The notes below the pieces were generated by a model, which saw nothing but the letters and a program-made list of their open reading frames with translations, ran no database searches and was not told the DNA's origin. A DNA stretch of 64,000 bases from BOG-908 sp964242595 (GTDB lineage Bacteria; Pseudomonadota; Alphaproteobacteria; Acetobacterales; Acetobacteraceae): positions 1 to 64,000 of the forward strand of contig CAXTBC010000011.1 in the NCBI GenBank assembly GCA_964242595.1, written 5' to 3'. A program made the translations under genes and the position numbers. Of the stretch, positions 45,335 to 54,022 are shown piece after piece (position 1 is the stretch's first letter; every line of letters starts with the position of its first letter).

Positions 45335-45504
45335 GCGAGGAAGCGAGCAGTCCTTTCTTGAAAAAAAGGATCAAAAAACTTTTGCTTCCTCGCTGCTGAA
45401 CGATCCGGTTCTATCCCGGCGGGCACGCGCGCTGGCGGCACCGGAAGAGCAAAAGTTTTTTGGTTTTTTTTTCAAAAAAGAACCGCTTGCCTTCCTTCCT
45501 CCCC
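45335..45504. repeat. Nested A/T palindromic element, copy D (nuoL-nuoM gap)
   Basis: The left arm is GAGGAAGCGAGCAG, then TCCTTTCTTGAAAAAAAGGA and TCAAAAAACTTTTGC. The right arm is GCAAAAGTTTTTTGG, then TTTTTTTTCAAAAAAGAA and CCGCTTGCCTTCCTTCC. It widens the nuoL-nuoM junction to 195 bases in an operon whose other junctions, apart from nuoF-nuoG, are overlaps or a few bases. A GC-rich centre of about 50 bases separates the arms. Confidence 0.92.
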
Positions 45505-45519
45505 TGAAAGCCCCGCCCC

Positions 45520-47088
45520 GTGACCGAAGCTAACGCCGCGGGCTTCCCCGTGCTCTCGCTGATCACCTTCCTGCCGCTCGTAGGCGTGGTAATCTTGATG
45601 ACGCTGCGCGGCGACGAGTCCGCCACCACGCAGAACGCGCGCTGGACGGCGCTGTGGACCAGCCTGCTCGTGTTCCTGATCTCGCTGGTGCTGTGGACGC
45701 GCTTCGATTTTCACGAGGCCGGCTACCAGTTCACCGAGGCGGCCAACTGGCTGCCGGAATACGGCATCGGCTACCGCATGGGCGTGGACGGCATCTCAGT
45801 GCTGTTCGTGCTGCTGTCCACCGCGCTGACGCCGCTCTGCATCCTGGCGAGCTGGGACAGCGTGAAGGTGCGCGTGCGCGAATACATGGCCGCGTTCCTC
45901 ATCCTCGAGACGATGATGGTGGGGATGTTCTCGGCCGCCGATTTCCTCTTGTTCTACATGTTCTTCGAAGGCGTGCTGATCCCGATGTACCTGATCATCG
46001 GTGTGTGGGGCGGCCCGCGGCGCGTCTACGCCTCGCTGAAGTTCTTCCTCTACACCTTCGCCGGCTCGGTGCTGATGCTGCTGGCGCTGCTGGCGATGTG
46101 GCACCAGGCGGGCAGCACGGACATCACCGTGCTGCTGCGCACGCCGTTCAGCGCCGGCGTGCAGTACTGGCTGTTCCTCGCCTTCCTCGCGAGCTTCGCG
46201 GTAAAGGTGCCGATGTGGCCGGTGCACACCTGGCTGCCCGACGCGCACGTGGAGGCGCCGACCGCCGGCTCGGTGATCCTGGCCGGCGTGCTGCTGAAGA
46301 TGGGCGCCTACGGGTTCCTGCGCTTCTCGGTGCCGATGCTGCCGGTGGCCAGCGCGCATTTCGCGCCGCTGATGTTTGCGCTGGGGGTGATCGCGGTGAT
46401 CTACACCTCGCTGGTGGCCCTGGCCCAGGAGGACATGAAGAAGCTGATCGCCTACTCGTCGGTGGCGCACATGGGCGTGGTGACGATCGGCATCTTCACC
46501 TTCAACATCCAGGGGATCGACGGCGCGCTGTTCCAGATGATCTCGCACGGCGTGGTCTCGGCCGCGCTGTTCCTGTGCGTGGGCGTGATCTACGACCGCA
46601 TGCACACGCGCGAGATCGCCCGCTACGGCGGGCTGGCGGACCGCATGCCGGCCTACGCCTTCGTGTTCATGCTGTTCACCATGGCCTCCATCGGCCTGCC
46701 CGGCACCTCAGGCTTCGTGGGCGAGTTCCTGGTGCTGGTGGGCGCGCTTCAGGTCAGCCTGTGGCTGGCGCTTCTGGGCAGCCTCGGCATGGTGCTGGGT
46801 GCCGCCTACATGCTGTATCTCTACCGCCGCGTGGTCTTCGGAAAACTGGTGCGGCCGGATCTACGCTCGATCCTCGACCTCTCGCCGCGCGAGATGGCGA
46901 TCTTCGCGCCGCTCGTGGTGCTCACTCTGTGGCTGGGTATCTATCCCAGCAGCTTCACCAGCTTCTTCGCCGCCTCCGTGTCCGCCATGGTGGACAACCA
47001 CGCGCAGGCGATGAACGTCGTTGCCCACGCAACCAAGCTTGCCCAGGTTGTCCAGCACGGGGCTATCCAGATCGGGGCCGCAAGATGA
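45520..47088 (+). CDS. nuoM: NADH-quinone oxidoreductase subunit M
   Basis: Proton-pumping (MrpD-type) membrane subunit, 522 residues, about 14 helices. YRMGVDGISVLFVLLSTALT, FYMFFEGVLIPMYLIIGVWG (conserved Glu) and HTWLPDAHVEAPTAGSVILA identify it. GTG start at 45520, shortly after repeat copy D; I see no good ribosome-binding site, so the exact start is less sure. Its stop overlaps nuoN by four bases. Confidence 0.97.
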   Translation: MTEANAAGFPVLSLITFLPLVGVVILMTLRGDESATTQNARWTALWTSLLVFLISLVLWTRFDFHEAGYQFTEAANWLPEYGIGYRMGVDGISVLFVLLSTALTPLCILASWDSVKVRVREYMAAFLILETMMVGMFSAADFLLFYMFFEGVLIPMYLIIGVWGGPRRVYASLKFFLYTFAGSVLMLLALLAMWHQAGSTDITVLLRTPFSAGVQYWLFLAFLASFAVKVPMWPVHTWLPDAHVEAPTAGSVILAGVLLKMGAYGFLRFSVPMLPVASAHFAPLMFALGVIAVIYTSLVALAQEDMKKLIAYSSVAHMGVVTIGIFTFNIQGIDGALFQMISHGVVSAALFLCVGVIYDRMHTREIARYGGLADRMPAYAFVFMLFTMASIGLPGTSGFVGEFLVLVGALQVSLWLALLGSLGMVLGAAYMLYLYRRVVFGKLVRPDLRSILDLSPREMAIFAPLVVLTLWLGIYPSSFTSFFAASVSAMVDNHAQAMNVVAHATKLAQVVQHGAIQIGAAR

Positions 47089-48506
47089 ACTGGTCGTTGG
47101 CCACTCCGGAGATCGTGTTGGCGCTTTGCGCCATGGCCATCCTGCTGGGCGGCGTGGTGCAGAAGCGCGATTCCACGCTGATCTGCACCATGGCGGCGCT
47201 CGCCGCCTGCGCGGTGACTGCCGTGCTCGTCGTCGGCACGCCGACGGCTGTGGGCTATGGCGGGCTATTCGTCAGCGACGCGTTCTCGAAGTACTCCAAG
47301 CTGCTGATCCTGCTGGGCACCGCTCTGTGTGCCGTGCTGTCGTTGGACTACAACGATAGGCAGGGTATCAAGCGCTTCGAGTTCCCGGTGCTGATGTTGC
47401 TGAGCACAGTGGGCATGATGGTGATGGCCTCGGCCGGCAATCTGATGACGCTATACATGGGGCTCGAGCTGCAATCGCTGGCGATCTACGTGCTGGCCGC
47501 CTTCGCGCGCGACGACGTGCGGTCCTCGGAGGCCGGGCTGAAATACTTCGTGCTGAGCGCGCTGGCGTCGGGCCTGCTGCTATACGGCATATCGCTGACC
47601 TACGGCTTCTCCGGCAGCATGGATTTCGGCCATATCGCGCAGGCGGTCACCGCACCCGCCGGCGTATCCACCGGGCTGATCGTCGGCATTGCTTTCATCA
47701 TTGCGGGGCTGGCGTTCAAGCTGTCCGCCGTGCCGTTCCACATGTGGACGCCCGACGTGTACGAGGGCGCGCCCACCTCGGTGACCGCGTTCATGAGCAC
47801 GGCGCCGAAAGTGGCGCCGTTTGTGGTGCTGCTGCGGGTGATGTTCGGGCCGTTCGGCCACATCGCGGTGCAATGGCAGCCGATCATCGTCGTGGTGGCC
47901 GTCGCCTCTATGTTGCTGGGCAGCTTCGCCGCCATCGCCCAGACCAACATCAAGCGCCTGATGGCGTACTCCTCGATCGGCCACATGGGCTACGCGCTGA
48001 TCGGGCTGGCGGCCGGCACGCAGACCGGCGTGCGCGGTGTGCTGGTCTATTTGCTGACCTACGTGGTGATGTCGGCCGGCGTGTTCGCCTGCATAGTGGC
48101 CATGCGCCGCCGCGGGTTGGCCGTCGAGCGCATCAGCGATTTGGGCGGCCTTGCGAAGAACGACCCGACCTTGGCCGTGCTGATGACCATCTTCATGCTC
48201 AGCATGGGCGGCATCCCGCCGTTTGCCGGGTTCGCCGGCAAGTTCTTCGTGTTCGAGGCCGCGGTGAACGCCGGAATGTGGACGCTGGCGATCATCGGCG
48301 TGCTGACCAGCGTGGTGGGTCTCTTCTACTATTTGCGCGTGATCAAGGTGATGTTCTTCGATCCCGCCGAGGCCCCGTTCGACGCGCGGTCCGGCTCGCT
48401 GTCGTTCGTGGCGATGGCCACCGGCGCGTTCACCCTGGTGTTCTTCGTGTTCCCGGCGCCGTTCCTGGGCGCGGCCACGCAGGCTGCCCGGGCACTGTTC
48501 GGATGA
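47085..48506 (+). CDS. nuoN: NADH-quinone oxidoreductase subunit N
   Basis: Third antiporter-like membrane subunit, 473 residues, 14 helices. YMGLELQSLAIYVLAAFAR contains the conserved Glu; PFHMWTPDVYEGAPTSVTAF and LMAYSSIGHMGYALIGLAAG are typical. ATG 47085 overlaps the nuoM stop and matches the conserved length. The stop overlaps birA (ATGA), so birA and probably later genes are transcribed with nuo. Confidence 0.98.
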   Translation: MNWSLATPEIVLALCAMAILLGGVVQKRDSTLICTMAALAACAVTAVLVVGTPTAVGYGGLFVSDAFSKYSKLLILLGTALCAVLSLDYNDRQGIKRFEFPVLMLLSTVGMMVMASAGNLMTLYMGLELQSLAIYVLAAFARDDVRSSEAGLKYFVLSALASGLLLYGISLTYGFSGSMDFGHIAQAVTAPAGVSTGLIVGIAFIIAGLAFKLSAVPFHMWTPDVYEGAPTSVTAFMSTAPKVAPFVVLLRVMFGPFGHIAVQWQPIIVVVAVASMLLGSFAAIAQTNIKRLMAYSSIGHMGYALIGLAAGTQTGVRGVLVYLLTYVVMSAGVFACIVAMRRRGLAVERISDLGGLAKNDPTLAVLMTIFMLSMGGIPPFAGFAGKFFVFEAAVNAGMWTLAIIGVLTSVVGLFYYLRVIKVMFFDPAEAPFDARSGSLSFVAMATGAFTLVFFVFPAPFLGAATQAARALFG

Positions 48507-49204
48507 CCCAGGGGCCGCCGCCGGATTGGCGGCTGCACGAGCACGAAACCCTCGCCTCCACCCAGGACGTGGCGCTGGAGGCAGCGCGGGCCGGCGACCC
48601 CGGCCGGCTCGCCGTGCTTGCTGCGGCGCAGACGGCCGGGCGGGGCAGCCGCGGCCGTGGTTGGCTGGCGCCTGCGGGTAACCTGAACCTTTCAGTGCTG
48701 CTGCGGCCGCAGCCGGGGCCGCTGGACCCAGGCCGTTGGGCGTTGCTGGCCGCCGTGGCGCTCCACGCCGCGCTCTCGCCCTACGCGGACCGTCTAATGC
48801 TGAAATGGCCGAACGACGTGTTGCTGGGCGGAGCCAAGCTGGCCGGCATCTTGATCGACTGCCAGCCGGGCGATGCGGCGTTCGTGGTGATCGGCATGGG
48901 CGCCAACCTGGCCGCCGCACCGCCGGTCGAGGGACGCCGCACCGCTCACCTGCCGCAGCCGGCGCCGGCTGCAAGGGATGTGGCTCACAGCGTGGTCGAG
49001 GCACTCGACGCCTGGGCGACGCGAGACACGCCCGGGTTGATCGATGCCTGGCTGGCGCGGGCGCACCCGATCGGGACCTGGCTGGACGTGCAGACGCCGC
49101 AGCGGCGGGTGCGCGGCGCGTTTGCGGGGCTGACGCCGGCGGGCGCGCTACGGCTGGAGGGCGAGGCTGCGGCCATCGCCAGTGCTGAGGTGTTTCTCTC
49201 GTGA
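48503..49204 (+). CDS. birA: Biotin--[acetyl-CoA carboxylase] ligase
   Basis: Class I biotin protein ligase, 233 residues, without the DNA-binding repressor domain of Escherichia coli BirA, so it is an enzyme only. The biotinyl-AMP motif is AGRGSRGRGWLAPAGN, and KWPNDVLLGGAKLAGILID carries the catalytic Lys. A short C-terminal SH3-like domain follows (RRVRGAFAGLTPAGALRLEG). ATG overlaps nuoN. The stop touches repeat copy E. Confidence 0.96.
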   Translation: MTQGPPPDWRLHEHETLASTQDVALEAARAGDPGRLAVLAAAQTAGRGSRGRGWLAPAGNLNLSVLLRPQPGPLDPGRWALLAAVALHAALSPYADRLMLKWPNDVLLGGAKLAGILIDCQPGDAAFVVIGMGANLAAAPPVEGRRTAHLPQPAPAARDVAHSVVEALDAWATRDTPGLIDAWLARAHPIGTWLDVQTPQRRVRGAFAGLTPAGALRLEGEAAAIASAEVFLS

Positions 49205-49350
49205 GAAAGGAAGGAAGCAAGCAGTTCTTTTTTGAAAAAAAGAACCAAAAAACTTTTGCTTCTTGTCGGGTGTCCAACGGCCAGCACGCGACAGCGGAGT
49301 CGCAAGTCTTTTGGTTCTTTTCTTCAGAAAAGAGCTGCTTTCTTGCCTTA
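49205..49350. repeat. Nested A/T palindromic element, copy E (birA-coaX gap)
   Basis: The left arm is GAAAGGAAGGAAGCAAGCAG, then TTCTTTTTTGAAAAAAAGAA and CCAAAAAACTTTTGC. The right arm is GCAAGTCTTTTGG, then TTCTTTTCTTCAGAAAAGAG and CTGCTTTCTTGCC. It fills nearly the entire 151-base gap, ending six bases before the coaX ATG. Confidence 0.92.
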
Positions 49351-49355
49351 CGCCC

Positions 49356-50180
49356 ATGCTCCTAGTCGTAGACGCCGGCAACACCAACGTCGTCTTCGCC
49401 GTCCATGACGGCCGCCGCTGGGCCGGCATCTGGCGCATCGCCACCGAACCGCAGCGCACCAGCGACGAGTACGCCGTGTGGCTGCTGACCCTGCTCACGC
49501 ATTCCAAGCTGACGCCCGCACAGGTGAGCAGCGCAGTGATCGGAACCGTGGTGCCCGCCGCGTTGTATCACTTACGCCGGCTTTGCCGAGAGTGGTTCGG
49601 CGTGGAGCCTCTGGTGGCGCGCGCCAACCTGGATTGGGGGTTCGACATCAGGGTGGACCAGCCCGACGAGGTGGGTGCCGACCGGTTGCTGAACGCGCTG
49701 GCCGCCTACGCGCATTTTCGTGCGGCCATCATCGTGATCGACTTCGGCACCGCCACTACCTTCGACGTGGTGGGGCAGGACGGCGCCTACCTGGGTGGCG
49801 CCATAGCGCCGGGCATCAACCTTTCCATCGAGGCGCTGCACCAAGCGGCGGCACGGCTGCCGCGCATCGGGATTGGCCGTCCGCAAGCTGTGATCGGCAC
49901 GGGCACTGTCTCTGCCATGCAATCGGGCGTATATTGGGGATATATAGGTCTGATCGAAGGCCTAGTGGCGCGCATACGCCGCGAAATAGACGTGCCTGCG
50001 AAGATCGTGGCGACGGGCGGATTGGCCCCGTTGTTCTCCGAAGGTACCGAGATATTCGACCGGATCGACCCGGACCTGACCCTGGACGGGCTGCGTCTGC
50101 TGGCGAAGCGAAATCCGGCCCCTAGAGTACTCAGAACGACGCTTGATACCACTAGAACAAGAACGATTGAAGGCGATTGA
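49356..50180 (+). CDS. coaX: Type III pantothenate kinase
   Basis: Phosphorylates pantothenate in the first step of CoA synthesis, 274 residues, ASKHA fold. LLVVDAGNTNVVFAV is the phosphate-1 motif; GADRLLNALAAYAHF, IVIDFGTATTFDVVG and GGAIAPGINLSIEAL are all CoaX signatures. ATG 49356 matches the family N-terminus; upstream frame runs through repeat copy E. The stop overlaps the rnj start (TGATG). Confidence 0.97.
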   Translation: MLLVVDAGNTNVVFAVHDGRRWAGIWRIATEPQRTSDEYAVWLLTLLTHSKLTPAQVSSAVIGTVVPAALYHLRRLCREWFGVEPLVARANLDWGFDIRVDQPDEVGADRLLNALAAYAHFRAAIIVIDFGTATTFDVVGQDGAYLGGAIAPGINLSIEALHQAAARLPRIGIGRPQAVIGTGTVSAMQSGVYWGYIGLIEGLVARIRREIDVPAKIVATGGLAPLFSEGTEIFDRIDPDLTLDGLRLLAKRNPAPRVLRTTLDTTRTRTIEGD

Positions 50181-51826
50181 TGGACGCAACAACCGGTGAC
50201 CTGGCCTTCCTGCCTTTGGGCGGGACGGGCGAGATTGGCATGAACCTGAACCTGTACCGCTGCGACGGCCACTGGCTGGCCATCGACTGCGGAATCGGGT
50301 TCGGCGGCAACGAGCTGCCGGAGGCCGACGTGATCATGCCCGACCCGGCCTACATTGCCGAGCGGCGGGACAAGCTGCTGGCGCTGGTAATCACCCACGC
50401 GCATGAGGACCATATCGGCGCGGTGGCGCATTTGTGGCGTCAGCTGCGCTGCCCTGTCTACGCCACACCGTTCACCGCGGCCGTGCTGCGCCGCAAGCTA
50501 AGCGAGGCGCACCTCCTCCAGGACGTGAAGATCCACGTGATCCCGCCCGGCGGCAGCTTCGAGCTCGGGCCGTTCCGGCTGCAGTTCCTGCGCGTGGCCC
50601 ATTCAACGCCGGAAGCCCAGGGGCTAGCCATACGCACGCCCTACGGCACAATCGTGCACACCGGCGACTGGAAGCTGGACCCGCACCCGATGGTGGGCCC
50701 GCCGACCGACGAGGCGGCGTTCTCGGCGCTGGGAGACGAGGGCGTGCTGGCGATGGTGTGCGACAGCACCAACGCGCTGGTGGAAGGCCATTCCGGCTCG
50801 GAGGGCGACGTGCGCAAGTCGCTGGCCACGCTGATCAAGTCCATAGACGGGCGCATAGCGGTGACGTGCTTCGCGAGCAACGTGGCGCGGGTGGAGAGCG
50901 TGGCGATCGCCGCGCGCGATGCCGGCCGCAGCGTGGCGCTGGTGGGGCGGTCCTTGCGCAACCTGGAAGTGGCGGCGCGCGAGTCCGGCTATCTCAGCAC
51001 CATCCCGCAATTCGTCAGCGAGGACGGCGCCAACGACGTGCCGGACGGCAACCTGCTGATCCTGATCACCGGCAGCCAGGGCGAGGCGCGCAGCGCCCTG
51101 GCCCGGGTGGCGGCGGACACCCACCCCAACATCGCGCTCGGCGAGGGCGACACGGTGATCTTCAGCAGCCGGATGATCCCGGGCAACGAGAAGGCGATCG
51201 GCGCGGTGCAGGACAACCTGGTACGCCGTGGCGTTCGGGTGATGACGGACGACGACCACATGGTGCACGTGAGCGGGCATCCGGCGCGCGATGAGCTGCG
51301 CCGCCTGTACAAGCTGGTGCGTCCGCAATACAGCGTGCCGGTGCATGGCGAGTGGCGGCACCTGACGGCGCACGCGGCGCTGGCGCAAGAGCTAGGTGCC
51401 ACCCCGGTGATGCTGGAGAACGGCGACATCCTGACGCTGCATCCCGGCAGGCCGCAGGTGACCGACAGCGCGCCGGTGGGCCGCCTGGCGCTGGACGGCA
51501 ACCGCGTGGTGCCGCTGCAGGGCGGCGTGATGGCCGCGCGCCGGCGCATGCTGTTCAACGGCGTGGTGGTGGGCAGCCTGGCGGTGGACGCCACGGGCCG
51601 GGTGATGGGCAAGGCGCGGGTGACGGCGCCCGGGCTGTTCGAGCCTGAGGATCCGGAAACCGAGCGGCTGAGCCGGGATTTCGGGGCAGCCATCGGCGAG
51701 CTGCCGGCGCCGCTGCGGCGCGACGACAGCGCGCTGGCCGACGCTGCGCGGGCGGCGCTGCGAAAGATCGTCGGCCGTAAGCTGGGCAAGAAGCCGATGG
51801 TGGACGTTCACCTGCTACGGGTGTGA
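50180..51826 (+). CDS. rnj: Ribonuclease J
   Basis: Metallo-beta-lactamase/beta-CASP RNase, 548 residues, with 5'-exo- and endonuclease activity in mRNA and rRNA processing. LGGTGEIGMNLNLY, the metal motif THAHEDHIGA (HxHxDH), HTGDWKLD, DSTNA and the beta-CASP His region HVSGHPARDELRRLY are present. ATG 50180 rather than TTG 50177 is chosen. It is coupled to coaX upstream and to the DUF1467 gene downstream by a GTGA overlap. Confidence 0.97.
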   Translation: MDATTGDLAFLPLGGTGEIGMNLNLYRCDGHWLAIDCGIGFGGNELPEADVIMPDPAYIAERRDKLLALVITHAHEDHIGAVAHLWRQLRCPVYATPFTAAVLRRKLSEAHLLQDVKIHVIPPGGSFELGPFRLQFLRVAHSTPEAQGLAIRTPYGTIVHTGDWKLDPHPMVGPPTDEAAFSALGDEGVLAMVCDSTNALVEGHSGSEGDVRKSLATLIKSIDGRIAVTCFASNVARVESVAIAARDAGRSVALVGRSLRNLEVAARESGYLSTIPQFVSEDGANDVPDGNLLILITGSQGEARSALARVAADTHPNIALGEGDTVIFSSRMIPGNEKAIGAVQDNLVRRGVRVMTDDDHMVHVSGHPARDELRRLYKLVRPQYSVPVHGEWRHLTAHAALAQELGATPVMLENGDILTLHPGRPQVTDSAPVGRLALDGNRVVPLQGGVMAARRRMLFNGVVVGSLAVDATGRVMGKARVTAPGLFEPEDPETERLSRDFGAAIGELPAPLRRDDSALADAARAALRKIVGRKLGKKPMVDVHLLRV

Positions 51827-52101
51827 ACTGGTTCACCGCCTTCGTCGTGTACGTGCTCACCTGGTGGACGGTGCTGTTTGCCGTGCTACCGATGGGCACG
51901 CAGCCGGTTTCCGACCCGGACGCCGCCACCGGGTGGCGCGGCGCGCCGGCTCAGGCGCGGATCGGCCGCAAGCTGCTGGTTACTACCCTGGTTTCGCTGG
52001 TGCTCTGGGGGGTGATGGTGGGGCTGATCGAAAGCGATTGGCTCAGCTTCCGTCACGGCATCCTGAAGATGCCTGACGATTATACAACCAAAGGGCAGTA
52101 G
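51823..52101 (+). CDS. DUF1467 family small membrane protein
   Basis: Protein of 92 residues with two membrane helices (TAFVVYVLTWWTVLFAVLP and LLVTTLVSLVLWGVMVGLI) separated by a short polar loop (GTQPVSDPDAATGWRGAPAQ). It is the alphaproteobacterial DUF1467 type, often found between rnj and proS. GTG overlaps the rnj stop. Function unknown. Confidence 0.88.
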   Translation: MNWFTAFVVYVLTWWTVLFAVLPMGTQPVSDPDAATGWRGAPAQARIGRKLLVTTLVSLVLWGVMVGLIESDWLSFRHGILKMPDDYTTKGQ

Positions 52102-52258
52102 TGCCTGCAATAGCGGCAACCGACGTCTGACCGGGCCATATTTCCAAGGTTGTGGCCTGGATTTGTCTGGACGGGGATTGAGAGCGCTCCAATAATCACC
52201 GACAGGACGAGGACATTTCCTCCTCCTGCCGTGTGACTGGCGTTTCCTCCCTAAACTT

Positions 52259-52294
52259 GGCCCTGCCGCCGCCGGTGTGCGGGGCCGTTTTTTT
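52259..52294 (+). terminator. Rho-independent terminator after the nuo-rnj-DUF1467 run
   Basis: The stem GGCCCTGC (52259-52266) pairs with GCGGGGCC (52279-52286) with one T-G wobble, with a 12-base loop, followed directly by GTTTTTTT. It lies 158 bases after the DUF1467 stop and most likely ends the transcript that begins at nuoA. Confidence 0.8.
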
Positions 52295-52392
52295 GGTAGC
52301 AGGATGAGGCCGTTGCGTCACCATCTATATTGGTGTTTTGTATAAAATATTGCGTATAGGTTTGGTGCAGCGCAGCATTGTTTCGTCATCAG

Positions 52393-52530
52393 TAGGTAAG
52401 GTAGCAGCCCTTTTTCTGGAAAAGAACCAAAAGGCTTTTGTTCACTGTTGGCCTTATGGACACGCTGGGTTTGTTGAGAGCTCCTCTTGCTTCTTTCTCG
52501 AGGGGAGTGAGCTTGCTTCCTTCCTGCCTT
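52393..52530. repeat. Nested A/T palindromic element, copy F (degenerate, before proS)
   Basis: Same layout as the other copies but weaker: AAGGTAGCAGC, then CCTTTTTCTGGAAAAGAACC and AAAAGGCTTTTG on the left; CTCTTGCTTCTTTCTCGAGG and GAGCTTGCTTCCTTCC on the right. The T/A-run hairpins are shortened or interrupted, suggesting an old copy. Confidence 0.7.
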
Positions 52531-52571
52531 GCTACGGGCTAGGTTGCCGCCGGTCATGTCAGGGCGGCTTC

Positions 52572-53900
52572 ATGCGTTTTTCCCACGGGTTCATCCCCAC
52601 GCTCAAGGAAACTCCCGCCGAGGCACAGATCGCCTCGCACCGGCTGATGCTGCGTGCCGGCCTGGTCAGGCAGACGGCCTCGGGCATTTACGCCTGGCTG
52701 CCGGCCGGACTGCGCGTGCTTCGCAACATCGAACGCATCGTGCGCGAGGAGCAGGATGCCGCCGGCGCGCAGGAGATGCTGATGCCGACGCTGCAGACCG
52801 CCGATCTATGGCGCGAGAGCGGACGCTACGACGCCTACGGGCCGGAGATGCTGCGCATCCGGGACCGCCACGAGCGCGACTTGCTATACGGTCCGACCAA
52901 CGAGGAGATGGTGACGGACCTCGCCCGTCACGCCATCAAGTCTTACCGCGAGCTGCCGCAGACCCTGTATCACATTCAGTGGAAGTTCCGAGACGAGATG
53001 CGACCGCGCTTCGGCGTTATGCGTGGACGCGAGTTCCTGATGAAGGACGCGTACTCCTTCGATCTAGACTACGACGGTGCCGTCAACACCTATCGCCGCA
53101 TGATGCTGGCCTACATGCGCACGTTCCAGCGCCTGGGTGTGCGCGCGATTCCGATGCTAGCCGACACGGGGCCGATCGGCGGCGACCTGAGCCACGAGTT
53201 CATCGTGCTGGCGCCGACGGGGGAGAGCCAGGTGTTCTACGATGCGGCCCTGGAAGTGCTTGATTACCTAAAATCCGATTTTTCGTACGACAAGCCAGGC
53301 GACCTGGCCGCGTTCCACGAACTCATCAACTCCTACTATGCGGCCACGGAAGAAAAGCACGACACTGCACGATGGGACGGTGTGGCACCCGCGCAAAAGC
53401 GCGAGGGGCGGGGCATCGAGGTCGGGCAGATCTTCTATTTCGGTCGCAAATACTCCGATGCGATGAAGTTTGCCGTGGCTGGCCCGAACGGCACCAGCAT
53501 TGTGCCCGAGATGGGCAGCTACGGCATCGGCGTCTCCCGCCTGGTCGGCGCCATCATCGAGGCGTCGCACGACGATGCGGGGATCATCTGGCCGGCGTCG
53601 GTGGCGCCGTTCCCGGCGACCATCCTGAACCTGCGCGTGGGCGACGTGAAGTGCGATGCGCTGTGCAACGACCTCTACGCGCAGTTCGGCGGAAAGGCGC
53701 TGCTGGACGACCGCGACGAAAGGGCAGGGGCCAAGTTCGCCGACGCGGACCTGATGGGACATCCGTGGCAGATCATCGTGGGGCCGCGCGGGGCGGCTGC
53801 CGGAACGGTAGAGCTGAAGCAGCGGCTTTCCGGAGTGCGGGAGGATGTCAGCGTTGAGAGTGCTTTGGAGAAGATAAGTAAGGCAGGCCTTCTTTCTTGA
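52572..53900 (+). CDS. proS: Proline--tRNA ligase, short alphaproteobacterial type
   Basis: Class II synthetase of 442 residues; lacks the editing insertion between motifs 2 and 3, as is usual in alphaproteobacteria. FIPTLKETPAEAQIASHRLM (N-terminus), GPTNEEMVTDLA, motif 2 FRDEMRPRFGVMRGREFLMK, and motif 3 YGIGVSRLVGAIIEA are seen, with an anticodon-binding domain at the C-terminus. I chose ATG 52572. The last codons (KAGLLS) and the TGA stop at 53898-53900 lie inside repeat copy G, so the natural C-terminus has been replaced or extended by the element. Confidence 0.97.
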   Translation: MRFSHGFIPTLKETPAEAQIASHRLMLRAGLVRQTASGIYAWLPAGLRVLRNIERIVREEQDAAGAQEMLMPTLQTADLWRESGRYDAYGPEMLRIRDRHERDLLYGPTNEEMVTDLARHAIKSYRELPQTLYHIQWKFRDEMRPRFGVMRGREFLMKDAYSFDLDYDGAVNTYRRMMLAYMRTFQRLGVRAIPMLADTGPIGGDLSHEFIVLAPTGESQVFYDAALEVLDYLKSDFSYDKPGDLAAFHELINSYYAATEEKHDTARWDGVAPAQKREGRGIEVGQIFYFGRKYSDAMKFAVAGPNGTSIVPEMGSYGIGVSRLVGAIIEASHDDAGIIWPASVAPFPATILNLRVGDVKCDALCNDLYAQFGGKALLDDRDERAGAKFADADLMGHPWQIIVGPRGAAAGTVELKQRLSGVREDVSVESALEKISKAGLLS

Positions 53901-54015
53901 AAGAAAGAAGCAAAGAACTTCGTCCGCGCTGTCGCGGCTTTCTCCTGCACCGTGTGTTCTTATGAGTAAAAGTTTTGTGGCTCTTTTTTCAAAAAAGAAC
54001 CGCTTCCTTCCTTGG
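53878..54015. repeat. Nested A/T palindromic element, copy G (proS-lolC gap)
   Basis: The left arm is AAGGCAGGCC, then TTCTTTCTTGAAAGAAAGAA and GCAAAGAACTTCG. The right arm is GTAAAAGTTTTGTGG, then CTCTTTTTTCAAAAAAGAA and CCGCTTCCTTCCTT. The left arm overlaps the last eight codons of proS and provides its stop codon. It ends eight bases before the lolC ATG. Confidence 0.9.
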
Positions 54016-54022
54016 AGTCCCA

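Larger units (their letters stand above)
52102..52571. other. Intergenic stretch before proS
   Basis: 470 bases without a gene. It contains the terminator at 52259-52294, an AT-rich patch around 52320-52360 (TTTTGTATAAAATATTGCG) that could serve as proS promoter, and repeat copy F. A frame extending proS to 52338 crosses the repeat and is not coding. Confidence 0.6.

Noticed and set aside
45654..47084. Long frame upstream of nuoN overlapping nuoM
   Set aside because: Only the part from ATG 47085 reads as NuoN; the upstream part is a shadow of nuoM.
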